Assembly: GCF_011299095.1 (NCBI RefSeq)
Contig: NZ_CP049889.1
Span: 284,501-348,500, forward strand
Length of the DNA stretch: 64,000 nucleotides
Source: Jeotgalibaca porci
GTDB lineage: Bacteria > Bacillota > Bacilli > Lactobacillales > Aerococcaceae
Direction of reading: 5' to 3'
Shown here: positions 52,741 through 62,799 of the stretch, piece after piece
Layout: each line of letters starts with the position of its first letter
Numbering within the stretch: position 1 is the first letter of the stretch
Notes under the pieces: generated by a model
What the model was told of the DNA's origin: nothing
Database searches by the model: none
What the model saw: the letters and a program-made list of their open reading frames with translations, nothing else
Position numbers and translations under genes: made by a program

Positions 52741-53027
52741 GCTGACTCAGACGGAAAAGTTGTTTGAATCGTCGTTTTGGTCGTAAAACGCTAACTCAAA
52801 TTGAAATAGGCGTTTGAGCCGTCGTTTTGGTCGTAAAACGCTGACTCAAATTGAAATAGGCGTTTGAGCCGTCGTTTTGGTCCTAAAACGCTGGCTCAAA
52901 TTGAAATAGGCGTTTGAGCCGTCGTTTTGGCTGTAAAACGCTGACTCAAAACAGAAAAACCGTTTGAGCCGTCGTTTTGGTCGTAAAACGCTGACTCAGA
53001 ACGGAAAAGCCATTTGAGTCGTCGTTA
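52741..53027. repeat. Tandem array of 50-bp stem-loop repeats
   Basis: Units begin at 52761, 52811, 52861, 52911 and 52961, with partial units at 52741 and 53011, an exact 50-bp period. Each contains TTTGAG...CTCAAA around CGTTTT...AAAACG, so each can fold into a double hairpin. Units are 85-98% alike by eye. The array lies between serC and eno, upstream of the serC start. Confidence 0.9.
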
Positions 53028-53050
53028 ACGTTATATATAATGTATACTAC

Positions 53051-53083
53051 AAAAAAACCTATCCGCACGCGGATAGGTTTTTC
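53051..53083 (-). terminator. Rho-independent terminator after eno
   Basis: AAAACCTATCCG pairs with CGGATAGGTTTT, with A/T runs on both sides. It ends the glycolytic operon. Confidence 0.9.
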
Positions 53084-53093
53084 TCAGTTAAAA

Positions 53094-54434
<1,341 letters not shown>

Positions 54435-54483
54435 TTAATTTTAGACAACTTTTGAGTATATTGCAACTCAATCTCGTAATTGG

Positions 54484-56016
54484 TTACCCTTTTACGATTA
54501 AACTTTCACCTGTCATTTCCTCAGGTTGAGGAACACCCATCAAATCAAGCATAGTTGGAGCGACATCCGCCAACTTACCATCTGTGCGTAATGTGATACC
54601 AGGTTTAGTAACAATTAATGGAACCGGAACGGTTGTATGTGCAGTGTGCGGTGTACCTTCAGGTGTCATCATTGTATCTGCGTTACCATGGTCAGCGAAA
54701 ATAATCGCGTAGCCACCGTGTGCAATGATATTATCAACAACTTTACCGAGGTTCTCGTCCACTGCTTCGATTGCTTTGATAGTTGGTTCCAACATACCAG
54801 AGTGACCGACCATGTCCGGGTTTGCGAAGTTCAAGATGATTGCATCATACTTGTCTTCGTCGATAGCTGAACTTAGAGCATCTCCTAGTTCGTAAGCACT
54901 CATTTCAGGTTTCAAATCATATGTTGCCACTTTTGGTGAAGGAATCAAGATACGATCTTCGCCTTCAAATGGTTCATGTTGTCCACCGTTCATAAAGAAC
55001 GTTACGTGCGGATATTTTTCAGTTTCAGCAGCATGAAGTTGTGCCTTACCATGATTACTCAATACTTCTGCTAATACATTTTCCATCCCGATTGGCGGGA
55101 AAGCAACATCAGCAAGGACTGTATCTTGGTATAACGTCATTGTCACAAACTTAATGTTTTGTGGACGCATACCACGATCAAACTCTGTCCATTCTACGTT
55201 ACTAAATGCATTAGAAAGTTGAATAGCTCGGTCAGGACGGAAGTTAAAGAAGATAGCTGAATCATTATCTTTAACTGTTCCTACTGGCAAACCGTCTTTA
55301 ACGATAACGCTTGGCATGATGAACTCATCCGTTACGTTATTCGCATAGCTTTGTTCAATAACCGCTTGTGCTGAAGGGAATGCTGGACCTTCGCCATGCA
55401 TCACTGCATCATAGGCCAAGTTCACACGTTCCCAACGTTTGTCACGGTCCATTGCGTAATAACGACCAGAAACTGTCGCTATTTCACCTAAGCCGACTTC
55501 TGCCATTTTATTTTCGATTGTTTCGATGTAGCTCGCACCTGCGTGCGGATCCACATCACGGCCATCCATGAAAGCATGAAGATAAAGTTTCTTCACACCT
55601 TTTTGATGTGCACTCTCGATTAAAGCAAGAATATGCCCTAATTGACTATGAACGCCACCGTCAGATACCAAACCGAATAAATGTAGAGCAGAACCATTAT
55701 CGATTGCGTGTTGATAAGCACCTTTTAATGCGTCATTCGTTAGAAATTCGCCATCTTGGATTGCTTTGTCAATACGTGTCAGACTTTGGTATACAACACG
55801 GCCAGCTCCAATGTTGGTATGCCCAACTTCAGAGTTACCCATTTGACCTTCTGGAAGACCTACAGCCAATCCAGAAGCTGCCATTGTTGCATGCGCATAA
55901 GAATTCCAGTAGCGGTCAAAATTAGGTTTTTTTGCTTGCGCAACGGCGTTACCAATAACCTCGTCGCGGCAACCAAAACCATCAAGAATGATGATTGCAA
56001 CAGGTTTCTTATTCAT
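54484..56016 (-). CDS. gpmI: Phosphoglycerate mutase, 2,3-bisphosphoglycerate-independent
   Basis: 510 aa. [19 protein letters not shown] holds the phosphoserine (Ser62 region), with [11 protein letters not shown] and [10 protein letters not shown] among the metal sites. It isomerises 3- to 2-phosphoglycerate, using two Mn ions. The ATG shares one base with the tpi stop. Confidence 0.97.
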   Translation of the reverse strand: MNKKPVAIIILDGFGCRDEVIGNAVAQAKKPNFDRYWNSYAHATMAASGLAVGLPEGQMGNSEVGHTNIGAGRVVYQSLTRIDKAIQDGEFLTNDALKGAYQHAIDNGSALHLFGLVSDGGVHSQLGHILALIESAHQKGVKKLYLHAFMDGRDVDPHAGASYIETIENKMAEVGLGEIATVSGRYYAMDRDKRWERVNLAYDAVMHGEGPAFPSAQAVIEQSYANNVTDEFIMPSVIVKDGLPVGTVKDNDSAIFFNFRPDRAIQLSNAFSNVEWTEFDRGMRPQNIKFVTMTLYQDTVLADVAFPPIGMENVLAEVLSNHGKAQLHAAETEKYPHVTFFMNGGQHEPFEGEDRILIPSPKVATYDLKPEMSAYELGDALSSAIDEDKYDAIILNFANPDMVGHSGMLEPTIKAIEAVDENLGKVVDNIIAHGGYAIIFADHGNADTMMTPEGTPHTAHTTVPVPLIVTKPGITLRTDGKLADVAPTMLDLMGVPQPEEMTGESLIVKG

Positions 56017-56771
56017 TATTTAACTGCCTCCAATAATTTCAAGAAGGATTCAGCTTCAAGACTTGCTCCACCAACTAAAGCACCGTCAATGTTTGATTTT
56101 GCCATGTACTCAGCAATGTTTTCTGGTTTAACAGAACCACCGTATTGAATACGTACAGCATCCGCAGTTGCACCATTGTACAATTCACGAACTGTTTCAC
56201 GAACAACGCCGCATGTTTCATCCGCTTCTTCAGCAGAAGATGATTTACCTGTTCCGATTGCCCAGATTGGTTCATAAGCGATAACAAGTTCAGAAACTTG
56301 TCCTTCTGTTAAATCTTTCAATGCATTCGTAATTTGACCTTTGATCCATTCAGCTGTTTCGCCAGCTTCACGTTGCTCTAGTGTTTCCCCACAGCAAACG
56401 ATTGGAATCATACCATTACGGAAAATAGCATGCGCTTTTTTATTGATGTCTTCATCTGTTTCATGGAAGTACTCGCGTCTTTCAGAGTGGCCGATGATTA
56501 CGTAATCAACACCTAAATCTCCTAAAGCGTTCGGGCTAACTTCGCCTGTAAAAGCACCTGCATCTTCAAAGTAGCAGTTTTGTGCTGCAACTTTAAGTTC
56601 AGTTCCTTCACGGTCGCTAACCATTTTTTCCAAGTATAAAGTTGGAGAACCGATAACAGAATCTACTGCTTCATTACTTGGAATTGCGTTTTTTACAGCT
56701 TCTACAAAAGCTTGCGCTTCTGCTGCTGTTTTATTCATTTTCCAGTTACCTGCAATAATTGGTTTTCTCAT
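56016..56771 (-). CDS. tpiA: Triosephosphate isomerase
   Basis: 251 aa. N-terminal AGNWKMNKT (Lys), [13 protein letters not shown] (His), [16 protein letters not shown] (catalytic Glu) and [14 protein letters not shown]. It interconverts dihydroxyacetone phosphate and glyceraldehyde 3-phosphate. It lies 29 bp after pgk with a GGAGG site. Confidence 0.98.
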   Translation of the reverse strand: MRKPIIAGNWKMNKTAAEAQAFVEAVKNAIPSNEAVDSVIGSPTLYLEKMVSDREGTELKVAAQNCYFEDAGAFTGEVSPNALGDLGVDYVIIGHSERREYFHETDEDINKKAHAIFRNGMIPIVCCGETLEQREAGETAEWIKGQITNALKDLTEGQVSELVIAYEPIWAIGTGKSSSAEEADETCGVVRETVRELYNGATADAVRIQYGGSVKPENIAEYMAKSNIDGALVGGASLEAESFLKLLEAVK

Positions 56772-56800
56772 GATATTCCTCCTTCTATCAACCCTGAAAA

Positions 56801-57991
56801 TTATTTATCAGAAATTGATGCAACGCCTGGTAATTCTTTACCTTCTAGGTATTCTAGAGATGCTCCACCACCTGTAGAGATGTGAGTAAAGTCATCTGCG
56901 TAGCCTAATTGCATTGCGGCAGCTGCTGAGTCACCACCACCGATAATTGTTGTAGCATCGTCTAACTTAGCGATTGCTTCACAAACACCGATTGTTCCTT
57001 TAGCAAAGTTCTCGAATTCGAAAACGCCCATAGGACCATTCCATACAACTGTCTTAGCACCTTCAAGTTCTTTTTCGAACAACTTGATTGTTTCAGGTCC
57101 GATATCCAAAGCTTGCATATCAGCTGGGATTTCGTCCATTGGAACAGTGCCTTCTACAGCATCGTTGCTGAAATCAGAAGCGATTGTTGCATCAATAGGT
57201 AAAATTAATTTATCGCCAGCGCGAGCCATCAATTCTTTAGCCAAGTCAATTTTGTCAGCTTCTAGTAAAGAGCCGCCAATTTCTTTTCCTTGTGCTTTAG
57301 CGAATGTATAAGCCATACCGCCACCGATAATAACTTTATCAGCTTTTTCTAGCAAGTTTTCGATTACGCCGATTTTATCCGAAACTTTCGCTCCACCCAA
57401 AATAGCTACGAAAGGACGTTGTGGTTCATCAACCGCACCACCGATGAATTTAATTTCTTTATCCATCAAGAAGCCAGCTGCTGATTCCAAGTGAGAAGCA
57501 ACCCCGATGTTTGATGCATGGGCACGGTGAGCCGTTCCAAATGCGTCATTGACAAATAGGTCACCTAGGCTTGCCCAGTATTTTCCTAATTCAGGATCGT
57601 TTTTACTTTCTTTCTTGCCGTCTACATCTTCAAAACGTGTGTTTTCGAAAACAAGAACTTCGCCATCTTTAAGTGCATTGATTGCTTCTTCTAGTTCTTC
57701 GCCACGTGTTTCAGGTACAAACTTCACTTCTTTATTTAGTAATGAAGCCAAGCGTGTAGCAACCGGACGTAAGCTCAATTTAGCTTTGTCTTCTTCAGTT
57801 TTAACTTTACCCAAGTGAGAGAAAAGAATTACTTTGGCATTGTTTTCAATCAAATACTCAATTGTTGGCATTGCTTGAACGATACGGTTATCGTTTGTAA
57901 TTTCGCCATCTTTCATTGGTACGTTGAAATCTGCACGAACAAGTACTTTTTTACCAGCAACAGCTAGGTCTGTAACAACTTTCTTTGTCAT
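56801..57991 (-). CDS. pgk: Phosphoglycerate kinase
   Basis: 396 aa. [33 protein letters not shown], and the nucleotide segment [19 protein letters not shown] and GGGDSAAA are present. It makes ATP from 1,3-bisphosphoglycerate. A terminator-like hairpin separates it from gap, so its expression is probably lower than that of gap. Confidence 0.98.
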   Translation of the reverse strand: MTKKVVTDLAVAGKKVLVRADFNVPMKDGEITNDNRIVQAMPTIEYLIENNAKVILFSHLGKVKTEEDKAKLSLRPVATRLASLLNKEVKFVPETRGEELEEAINALKDGEVLVFENTRFEDVDGKKESKNDPELGKYWASLGDLFVNDAFGTAHRAHASNIGVASHLESAAGFLMDKEIKFIGGAVDEPQRPFVAILGGAKVSDKIGVIENLLEKADKVIIGGGMAYTFAKAQGKEIGGSLLEADKIDLAKELMARAGDKLILPIDATIASDFSNDAVEGTVPMDEIPADMQALDIGPETIKLFEKELEGAKTVVWNGPMGVFEFENFAKGTIGVCEAIAKLDDATTIIGGGDSAAAAMQLGYADDFTHISTGGGASLEYLEGKELPGVASISDK

Positions 57992-58021
57992 AAAATTAAA
58001 CCCTCCGCTTCATAATCGTGT

Positions 58022-58056
58022 AAAAAGGCGAGAAGCGCGACGCTTCCCGCCTTTTA
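58022..58056 (-). terminator. Attenuator-like hairpin between gap and pgk
   Basis: AAAAGGCGGGAAGCG pairs with CGCTTCTCGCCTTTTT and ends in a run of T on the minus strand. It lies between two genes of one operon, so it is likely a partial terminator or an RNA-processing and stability element. Confidence 0.8.
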
Positions 58057-58073
58057 CGAGTTAAATTCTTAAA

Positions 58074-59066
58074 TTATTTTGAAGCCATGTAAGCTAGCGT
58101 GCTTACCATGTTTCCAACGAAACCGTACTCGTTATCATACCAAGAAACAGTCTTAACCAATTGGCCACCGTTAGCTTCCATGATCTTTGTTTGAGTTGCA
58201 TCGAAGATTGAACCAGCTGGAACGCCGATTACGTCTGAAGATACAATTTCATCTGTTTCGTAGATGAATGCGTCAGAAGATGCTGCTTTCATAGCTGCGT
58301 TAACTTCTTCTACAGTTACATCTCTTTCTAGAACTGAGTACAATTCAACCATTGATCCAGTGATTGTTGGTACACGTACTGCAGTACCGTCAATTTTACC
58401 GTTCAATTCAGGAATTACTTTACCTACTGCTTTAGCAGCACCAGTTGATGCTGGAATAGCGTTAGCTGCACCTGCACGGTTTTTACGTCCGCCTGGAGCA
58501 TCTTGCATAGCTTGTGTAGCAGTGTAAGCATGGATTGTTGACATCAAAGCACGTTTGATTCCGAATTCAGAATTCAAAGTGTTTGCCATTGGTGCCAAGC
58601 AGTTTGTTGTACATGAAGCTGCAGATACGATTACATCTGAAGATTCGATTGCCTCATGGTTAACACCGTAAACGATTGTTTTCAAATCGCCTGATGCAGG
58701 TGCAGAGATCAATACGCGTTTTGCTCCAGCGTCGATATGTGCTTGAGATTTTTCTACTGATACATAGAAACCTGTACATTCTAGAACGATATCAATTCCT
58801 AACTCGCCCCATGGTAAGTTTTTAGCATCTCTTTCAGCGTAAGATTTGATAGCTTTACCATCTACTACTAAATCGTCACCTTCGATTGCTACAGAATAAG
58901 GGAAACGTCCTTGAGCTGTATCATATTTCAATAAGTAAGCTAGGTCATCGTTATCTGTAAGGTCGTTGATAGCTACAACTTCCAATTCTGTGTTAGATTC
59001 CAAAATACGGCGTAGTGCTAAACGTCCAATACGTCCAAAACCATTAATCGCTACTTTTACTGTCAT
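58074..59066 (-). CDS. gap: Glyceraldehyde-3-phosphate dehydrogenase, type I
   Basis: 330 aa. [17 protein letters not shown] binds [17 protein letters not shown] has the catalytic Cys, and SWYDNEYGF is at the end. It oxidises glyceraldehyde 3-phosphate with phosphate and NAD. It follows cggR by 35 bp with AAGGAGG. Confidence 0.98.
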   Translation of the reverse strand: MTVKVAINGFGRIGRLALRRILESNTELEVVAINDLTDNDDLAYLLKYDTAQGRFPYSVAIEGDDLVVDGKAIKSYAERDAKNLPWGELGIDIVLECTGFYVSVEKSQAHIDAGAKRVLISAPASGDLKTIVYGVNHEAIESSDVIVSAASCTTNCLAPMANTLNSEFGIKRALMSTIHAYTATQAMQDAPGGRKNRAGAANAIPASTGAAKAVGKVIPELNGKIDGTAVRVPTITGSMVELYSVLERDVTVEEVNAAMKAASSDAFIYETDEIVSSDVIGVPAGSIFDATQTKIMEANGGQLVKTVSWYDNEYGFVGNMVSTLAYMASK

Positions 59067-59101
59067 TTAAAAAATCCTCCTTCAGGATAATAAAATATAT
59101 T

Positions 59102-60139
59102 TTAAAGGGTTATCCCTTTTAAAATCGAATTAGCTGCACCTTCATCTGTAACCAGCCATGTATGTTCTGGTGCAATATGTGAATAAGCTTGAATTGCGTT
59201 GGCTTTCGAACTTCCTCCTGCTATGGCTATTGCATAAGGAATCGCGGCAACGTCTTCTATCTGGAGTCCAAAGCGTGATAAGCGGTGAACAATCCGCCCT
59301 TTGTCATCAAAGTAACATCCAAATGCTTCGCCTACTGCTTGTTTCTCAACCAAAATGGCTTTGAGTTCAGCCGGCATTTTGCGTCTTTCCATCATCACTT
59401 TAGCACTTCCAATACTGTATAACAAGCAATTCGCCTGTTTCATCAGGTTCATTGTTTGAAGTATTGATGGCTCATTTTTCAGTAAATTCAATGCTTCTTC
59501 GCTTAAATCGTCGGGTACAAATAACGCTGTATTTGAGCCACCTGTTGCTTGTGCCATTGAATCACTCACTGAGTTTGCTTGAATTGCCATAAGGTCACCC
59601 AAACCACCTCGAGCCGGTACAAAAGTGAAGTGTCTTTGCTCTGATAACTCAGTGGTCATATGCTGTGCCATTGCGAGCATCGTGCTCCCGCCGGCTACTG
59701 CGACAACGAACGCACCTTCCGGTAACAATTCGTCAAACACTTCTACTGCATGCTCACCTAAAATGTCCAGAATCTCTTTTGAATCATCTGTATCTCCGGG
59801 TACAATGCGGCAAAATTGGAGGTTTAACTTTTTAGCTAATGCTTCCTCTTTACGGTCCATCGTTAACATACGGTCTAAAATACCTTCAAGTTCATGAAAA
59901 ACTTTCTTTCCCTTTAAGGTAAGCGACATACCCGCTTTAGTGCTAAAAAGTAATCCTTGGTTTTTCAAATAGTCCGTTTCAGTTCGAAGAGACCTTTCTG
60001 AAATAGACGTAATTTCTGATAATGCCCGTCGGCCAATCGGTGACTGCAAATTTATTACTTCCAGTATCCGATAGCGATGTGTTAAATGCGACAATAAATC
60101 AGGAATTACTTTTTGTAAGACAGAAATTGCATCTTTCAT
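59102..60139 (-). CDS. cggR: Central glycolytic genes regulator CggR (SorC family)
   Basis: 345 aa. N-terminal winged helix (RYRILEVINLQSPIGRRALSE and ISERSLRTETDYLKNQGL), then a SorC sugar-binding domain (VVAVAGGSTMLAMAQ, FVPARGGLGDL, LTDEGAAN-like end). In Bacillus it represses the gap operon unless fructose 1,6-bisphosphate is present. It is the first gene of the operon it should control. The start at 60139 is chosen for GTGAGGG upstream and the family start; 14 further codons are open. Confidence 0.93.
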   Translation of the reverse strand: MKDAISVLQKVIPDLLSHLTHRYRILEVINLQSPIGRRALSEITSISERSLRTETDYLKNQGLLFSTKAGMSLTLKGKKVFHELEGILDRMLTMDRKEEALAKKLNLQFCRIVPGDTDDSKEILDILGEHAVEVFDELLPEGAFVVAVAGGSTMLAMAQHMTTELSEQRHFTFVPARGGLGDLMAIQANSVSDSMAQATGGSNTALFVPDDLSEEALNLLKNEPSILQTMNLMKQANCLLYSIGSAKVMMERRKMPAELKAILVEKQAVGEAFGCYFDDKGRIVHRLSRFGLQIEDVAAIPYAIAIAGGSSKANAIQAYSHIAPEHTWLVTDEGAANSILKGITL

Positions 60140-60271
60140 ATCATCCCTCACTTCCTCAGTAGGTCTAAAAACGACCAACAAATCAGAAATGTTCCAACCT
60201 CTGCGCTCCGTACTGTTGCACAGATGTCTTCTATGCTTAAGAGCGTTGCATTTCTTTACCTTACAATGTTT

Positions 60272-60300
60272 ATTCTACCAATGTTGTGTAACTATTTCAA
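60272..60300 (-). promoter_or_regulatory. SigmaA-type promoter of the glycolytic operon
   Basis: TTGAAA, 17 bases, TAGAAT on the minus strand, about 130 bp before cggR. This leaves a long 5' leader. Confidence 0.65.
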
Positions 60301-60337
60301 CTCATTTGTATCATTTTAGGCAAAAAAGTACACACTC

Positions 60338-60362
60338 TATCGGGTCACTTCGCGTCCCGATA
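60338..60362. promoter_or_regulatory. Inverted repeat, possible CggR operator
   Basis: TATCGGG and CCCGATA enclose 11 bases. On the minus strand CGGGACGCGAAGTGAC resembles one half of the Bacillus CggR site (CGGGAC-N6-TGTC). It lies upstream of the promoter at 60272, not downstream as in Bacillus, so it may act differently or belong to another promoter. Confidence 0.45.
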
Positions 60363-60421
60363 CCGTCAAAGATTACAGCGATGCGGTTGTTTCCGCTTTC
60401 ATTTTACCACGTTTAAAATAT

Positions 60422-60462
60422 AAAAGAAGTACCTAACCTTAAAAAAGTTAGATACTTCTTTC
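60422..60462. terminator. Terminator after clpP
   Basis: AAAGAAGTACCTAAC pairs with GTTAGATACTTCTTT with one mismatch; it follows the clpP stop. Confidence 0.85.
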
Positions 60463-60474
60463 ATTTTTCTCATT

Positions 60475-61068
60475 TTACTTTAAGCTTTTTGAACTTTCCA
60501 TCACTTCATCAATCAAGCCGTACTCTTTAGCTTGTTGTGCTGTCATGTAGTTATCACGATCTGTATCGCGTTCAATGACTTCCAATGGTTGACCTGTTCT
60601 TTCAACCAAGATTTTATTCAAACGTTCGCGTGTTGCTAAGATGTGACGTGCAGCGATTTCGATTTCTGTTGCTTGTCCTTGCGCCCCACCTAATGGTTGG
60701 TGAATCATAATTTCAGCATTTGGCAAAGCAAAACGTTTGCCTTTTGTTCCAGCTGTTAATAAGAAACTACCCATAGATGCTGCCATTCCCATAGCAATTG
60801 TTTGTACATCAGATTTAACAAAGTTCATTGTATCGTAGATAGCTAGACCTGCTGATACAGATCCACCTGGTGAGTTAATGTAGATATAAATATCTTTTTC
60901 AGGATCTTGTGCATCCAAGAATAACAATTGTGCAATAACCGAGTTAGCAAGATTGTCATCAATTGGGCCTGAAATCATAATGATACGGTCTTTCAAAAGA
61001 CGTGAATAAATATCGTAAGCACGTTCGCCACGAGAAGTTTGTTCAATTACTGTAGGTATTAAGTTCAT
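60475..61068 (-). CDS. clpP: ATP-dependent Clp protease proteolytic subunit
   Basis: 197 aa from the ATG at 61068 (AGGAGG nine bases upstream; seven further codons are open). [15 protein letters not shown] has the catalytic Ser, IMIHQPLGG the His and TDRDNYM the Asp. It forms the tetradecameric protease fed by ClpC, ClpE or ClpX. A CtsR-type site overlaps its promoter, so heat induction is expected. Confidence 0.97.
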   Translation of the reverse strand: MNLIPTVIEQTSRGERAYDIYSRLLKDRIIMISGPIDDNLANSVIAQLLFLDAQDPEKDIYIYINSPGGSVSAGLAIYDTMNFVKSDVQTIAMGMAASMGSFLLTAGTKGKRFALPNAEIMIHQPLGGAQGQATEIEIAARHILATRERLNKILVERTGQPLEVIERDTDRDNYMTAQQAKEYGLIDEVMESSKSLK

Positions 61069-61113
61069 AAAAGATTTCCTCCTAATCAAGAAATATTATC
61101 TTATTCATTTGTA

Positions 61114-61142
61114 ATTGTACACCATTGGTCAAAAATGGTCAA
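61114..61142 (-). promoter_or_regulatory. SigmaA-type promoter of clpP
   Basis: TTGACC, exactly 17 bases, TACAAT on the minus strand, about 46 bp upstream of the clpP start. Confidence 0.8.
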
Positions 61143-61143
61143 T
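61127..61143. promoter_or_regulatory. CtsR operator
   Basis: GGTCAAA-AAT-GGTCAAT matches the CtsR heptad pair (RGTCAAA, three bases, RGTCAAA). It covers the -35 box of the clpP promoter. A further half-like GGTCAGA lies close by on the other strand. Confidence 0.8.
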
Positions 61144-61205
61144 TGATTTGTCTGACCTTTTACTATTCTAACAAAGTTAGCGTTTATTGGATAATATAAC
61201 GCCTA

Positions 61206-61241
61206 AAAAGAAACCCCCACCCTGACTGAGTCAAGATGGGG
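61206..61241 (-). terminator. Terminator after tRNA-Arg
   Basis: CCCCATCTTGAC and GTCAGGGTGGGG form a stem with a T-rich tail on the minus strand, 16 bp past the tRNA. Confidence 0.75.
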
Positions 61242-61256
61242 AATCAATATACATGA

Positions 61257-61328
61257 CGTCGCCTGAGGGAATCGAACCCCCATCGCAAGAACCGGAATCT
61301 TACGTGATATCCATTACACTAAGGCGAC
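61257..61328 (-). tRNA. tRNA-Arg (CCG anticodon)
   Basis: A 72-nt cloverleaf. Acceptor GTCGCCT/AGGCGAC, anticodon stem TAAGA/TCTTG with loop TTCCGGT (anticodon CCG), and T arm GGGGGTTCGATTCCCTC. It reads CGG codons. CCA is not encoded. Confidence 0.93.
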
Positions 61329-61426
61329 AACAACGTTCTTATTATAACACCATTCGATTAGAAAAAGCAATGTTTTTTCTAATCGTTCAGGCTTACGTAT
61401 TAGATACTCCCAGCCCACTAAATCAG

Positions 61427-61456
61427 AACTAGAAGAGTCATTTTGTTATTCTAGTT
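61427..61456. other. Short stem-loop between the tRNA and epuA
   Basis: AACTAGAA and TTCTAGTT around a 14-base loop. Similar in shape to the stem-loop at 45002. No role assigned; nothing else is seen in 61330-61488. Confidence 0.4.
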
Positions 61457-61488
61457 CCGACTTGGACATCTCCTTATTCGAAAAGAAG

Positions 61489-61518
61489 AAAGAGCCGAGA
61501 CATACGTCTCGGCCCTTT
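61489..61518 (-). terminator. Rho-independent terminator after epuA
   Basis: GGCCGAGACGTATGTCTCGGC is a near-perfect hairpin ending in CTTT on the minus strand. Confidence 0.85.
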
Positions 61519-61538
61519 TGGTCACTACTAATTTTCAA

Positions 61539-61718
61539 CTAACGAATATAATCCAGGATGTGTTGCCATGTTTCATACTTAAAGACATCCATCATTTCTC
61601 CATCACCTAAAACACCGTATCCGATAGCCAAACCAGCGAAGAACAGAACCAGCGCCAAGGCTACAAAAAATACGATCCAGAATAGAGCTTTAAATATCGG
61701 TTTAAAGTCGAATTTCAT
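61539..61718 (-). CDS. EpuA-family small membrane protein
   Basis: 59 aa. One membrane helix (IVFFVALALVLFFAGLAIGY), then GYGVLGDGEMMDVF and ETWQHILDYI, the PF11772 (EpuA) signature. Such proteins are often mislabelled as an RNA polymerase beta subunit. Function unknown. AAGGAAG precedes the ATG. It lies 18 bp after mbl and ends at a terminator. Confidence 0.85.
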   Translation of the reverse strand: MKFDFKPIFKALFWIVFFVALALVLFFAGLAIGYGVLGDGEMMDVFKYETWQHILDYIR

Positions 61719-61736
61719 AATGAACTTCCTTTACAA

Positions 61737-62762
61737 TTAGTTTGATTTAAATAATCTACTGAAGAACCCATCTTTTTTATTACGTTTTTTACCAATGTTC
61801 TCCAACAAGATTCCCGTTCCCAAGACAACAGAATCAAGTGCTTCAGTTGCTGCAAATACAGGTACTCCCAATTCGCTGCTGAACAACTCTTCAATTCCAT
61901 TGATCAATGAACCCCCACCAGTTAAAACGATTCCGGTGTTAATGATATCTGCACCCAATTCAGGCGGCGTTGTTTCAAGAACCTCTTTTGCCTGCTCAAC
62001 AATGTTCATCAAGGTTTCGTGCATTGCACTATAAACTTCTCTTGAATTAATCGTAATTGTACGTGGTAAGCCTGTTACCATGTCACGGCCGCGAATTTCC
62101 ATTCCTATTACCTTCTCAGGTTCTAACGCCGTACCGATTTCTTTTTTAATTTGCTCTGATGTTCTTTCACCAATTAGCAATTTATGTTCACGTTTTACGA
62201 AGTTCATGATATCTGTGTCAAGTTTGTCCCCTGCTTGTTTCAATGAGCTGCTTGTAACGATACCGCCCAATGAAAGAACAGCAATATCACTCGTTCCCCC
62301 ACCAATATCAATAACCATATTTCCGTTTGGTTGGAAAATATCCAGTCCTGCACCAACTGCAGCAACTTTCGGTTCTTCTTCTAAATAAACATTTTTTCCG
62401 CCGCTCTTTTCAGCCGCTTCGATAATTGCTTTTTGTTCAATTGTAGTAATATTTGTTGGACAGCAAATCAAAATATTCGGCTTCGTTAGCAAGCCTTTCA
62501 CATTCAAACGATCAATGAAATGCGTTAACATTGCTTCGGTGATGTCAAAGTCAGCGATTACGCCACCTTTTAACGGCTGAATAACTTTAATGTTGGAAGG
62601 TGTACGTCCAACCATTCGGTAAGCTTCTGCTCCTACTGCTAGGACGCGGTTCGTCGCAGTATCTACTGCAACGACTGAAGGTTCATTTAAGACAATTCCT
62701 TTGCCCTTCACATGAATCAACACGTTAGCAGTACCTAAGTCGATACCAATATCTTTTGCCAA
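61737..62762 (-). CDS. mbl: MreB-like rod-shape protein (Mbl)
   Basis: 341 aa. Actin-like ATPase: GIDLGTANVLIHVKGKGIVL (phosphate 1), MVIDIGGGTSDIAVLSLGG (phosphate 2) and NTGIVLTGGGSLINGIEEL (adenosine). It forms membrane-bound filaments that guide wall synthesis with RodA-type polymerases. The position after murA and before epuA points to Mbl rather than MreB. TTG start with AGGGGG. Confidence 0.88.
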   Translation of the reverse strand: MAKDIGIDLGTANVLIHVKGKGIVLNEPSVVAVDTATNRVLAVGAEAYRMVGRTPSNIKVIQPLKGGVIADFDITEAMLTHFIDRLNVKGLLTKPNILICCPTNITTIEQKAIIEAAEKSGGKNVYLEEEPKVAAVGAGLDIFQPNGNMVIDIGGGTSDIAVLSLGGIVTSSSLKQAGDKLDTDIMNFVKREHKLLIGERTSEQIKKEIGTALEPEKVIGMEIRGRDMVTGLPRTITINSREVYSAMHETLMNIVEQAKEVLETTPPELGADIINTGIVLTGGGSLINGIEELFSSELGVPVFAATEALDSVVLGTGILLENIGKKRNKKDGFFSRLFKSN

Positions 62763-62799
62763 GTTGTTTTCCCCCTGAATTTAATTGTAAATATTAAAA

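Noticed and set aside
52741-53027. CRISPR array or short coding repeat
   Set aside because: The 50-bp period is uniform without variable spacers, and no frame stays open in a protein-like way. It is a tandem repeat.
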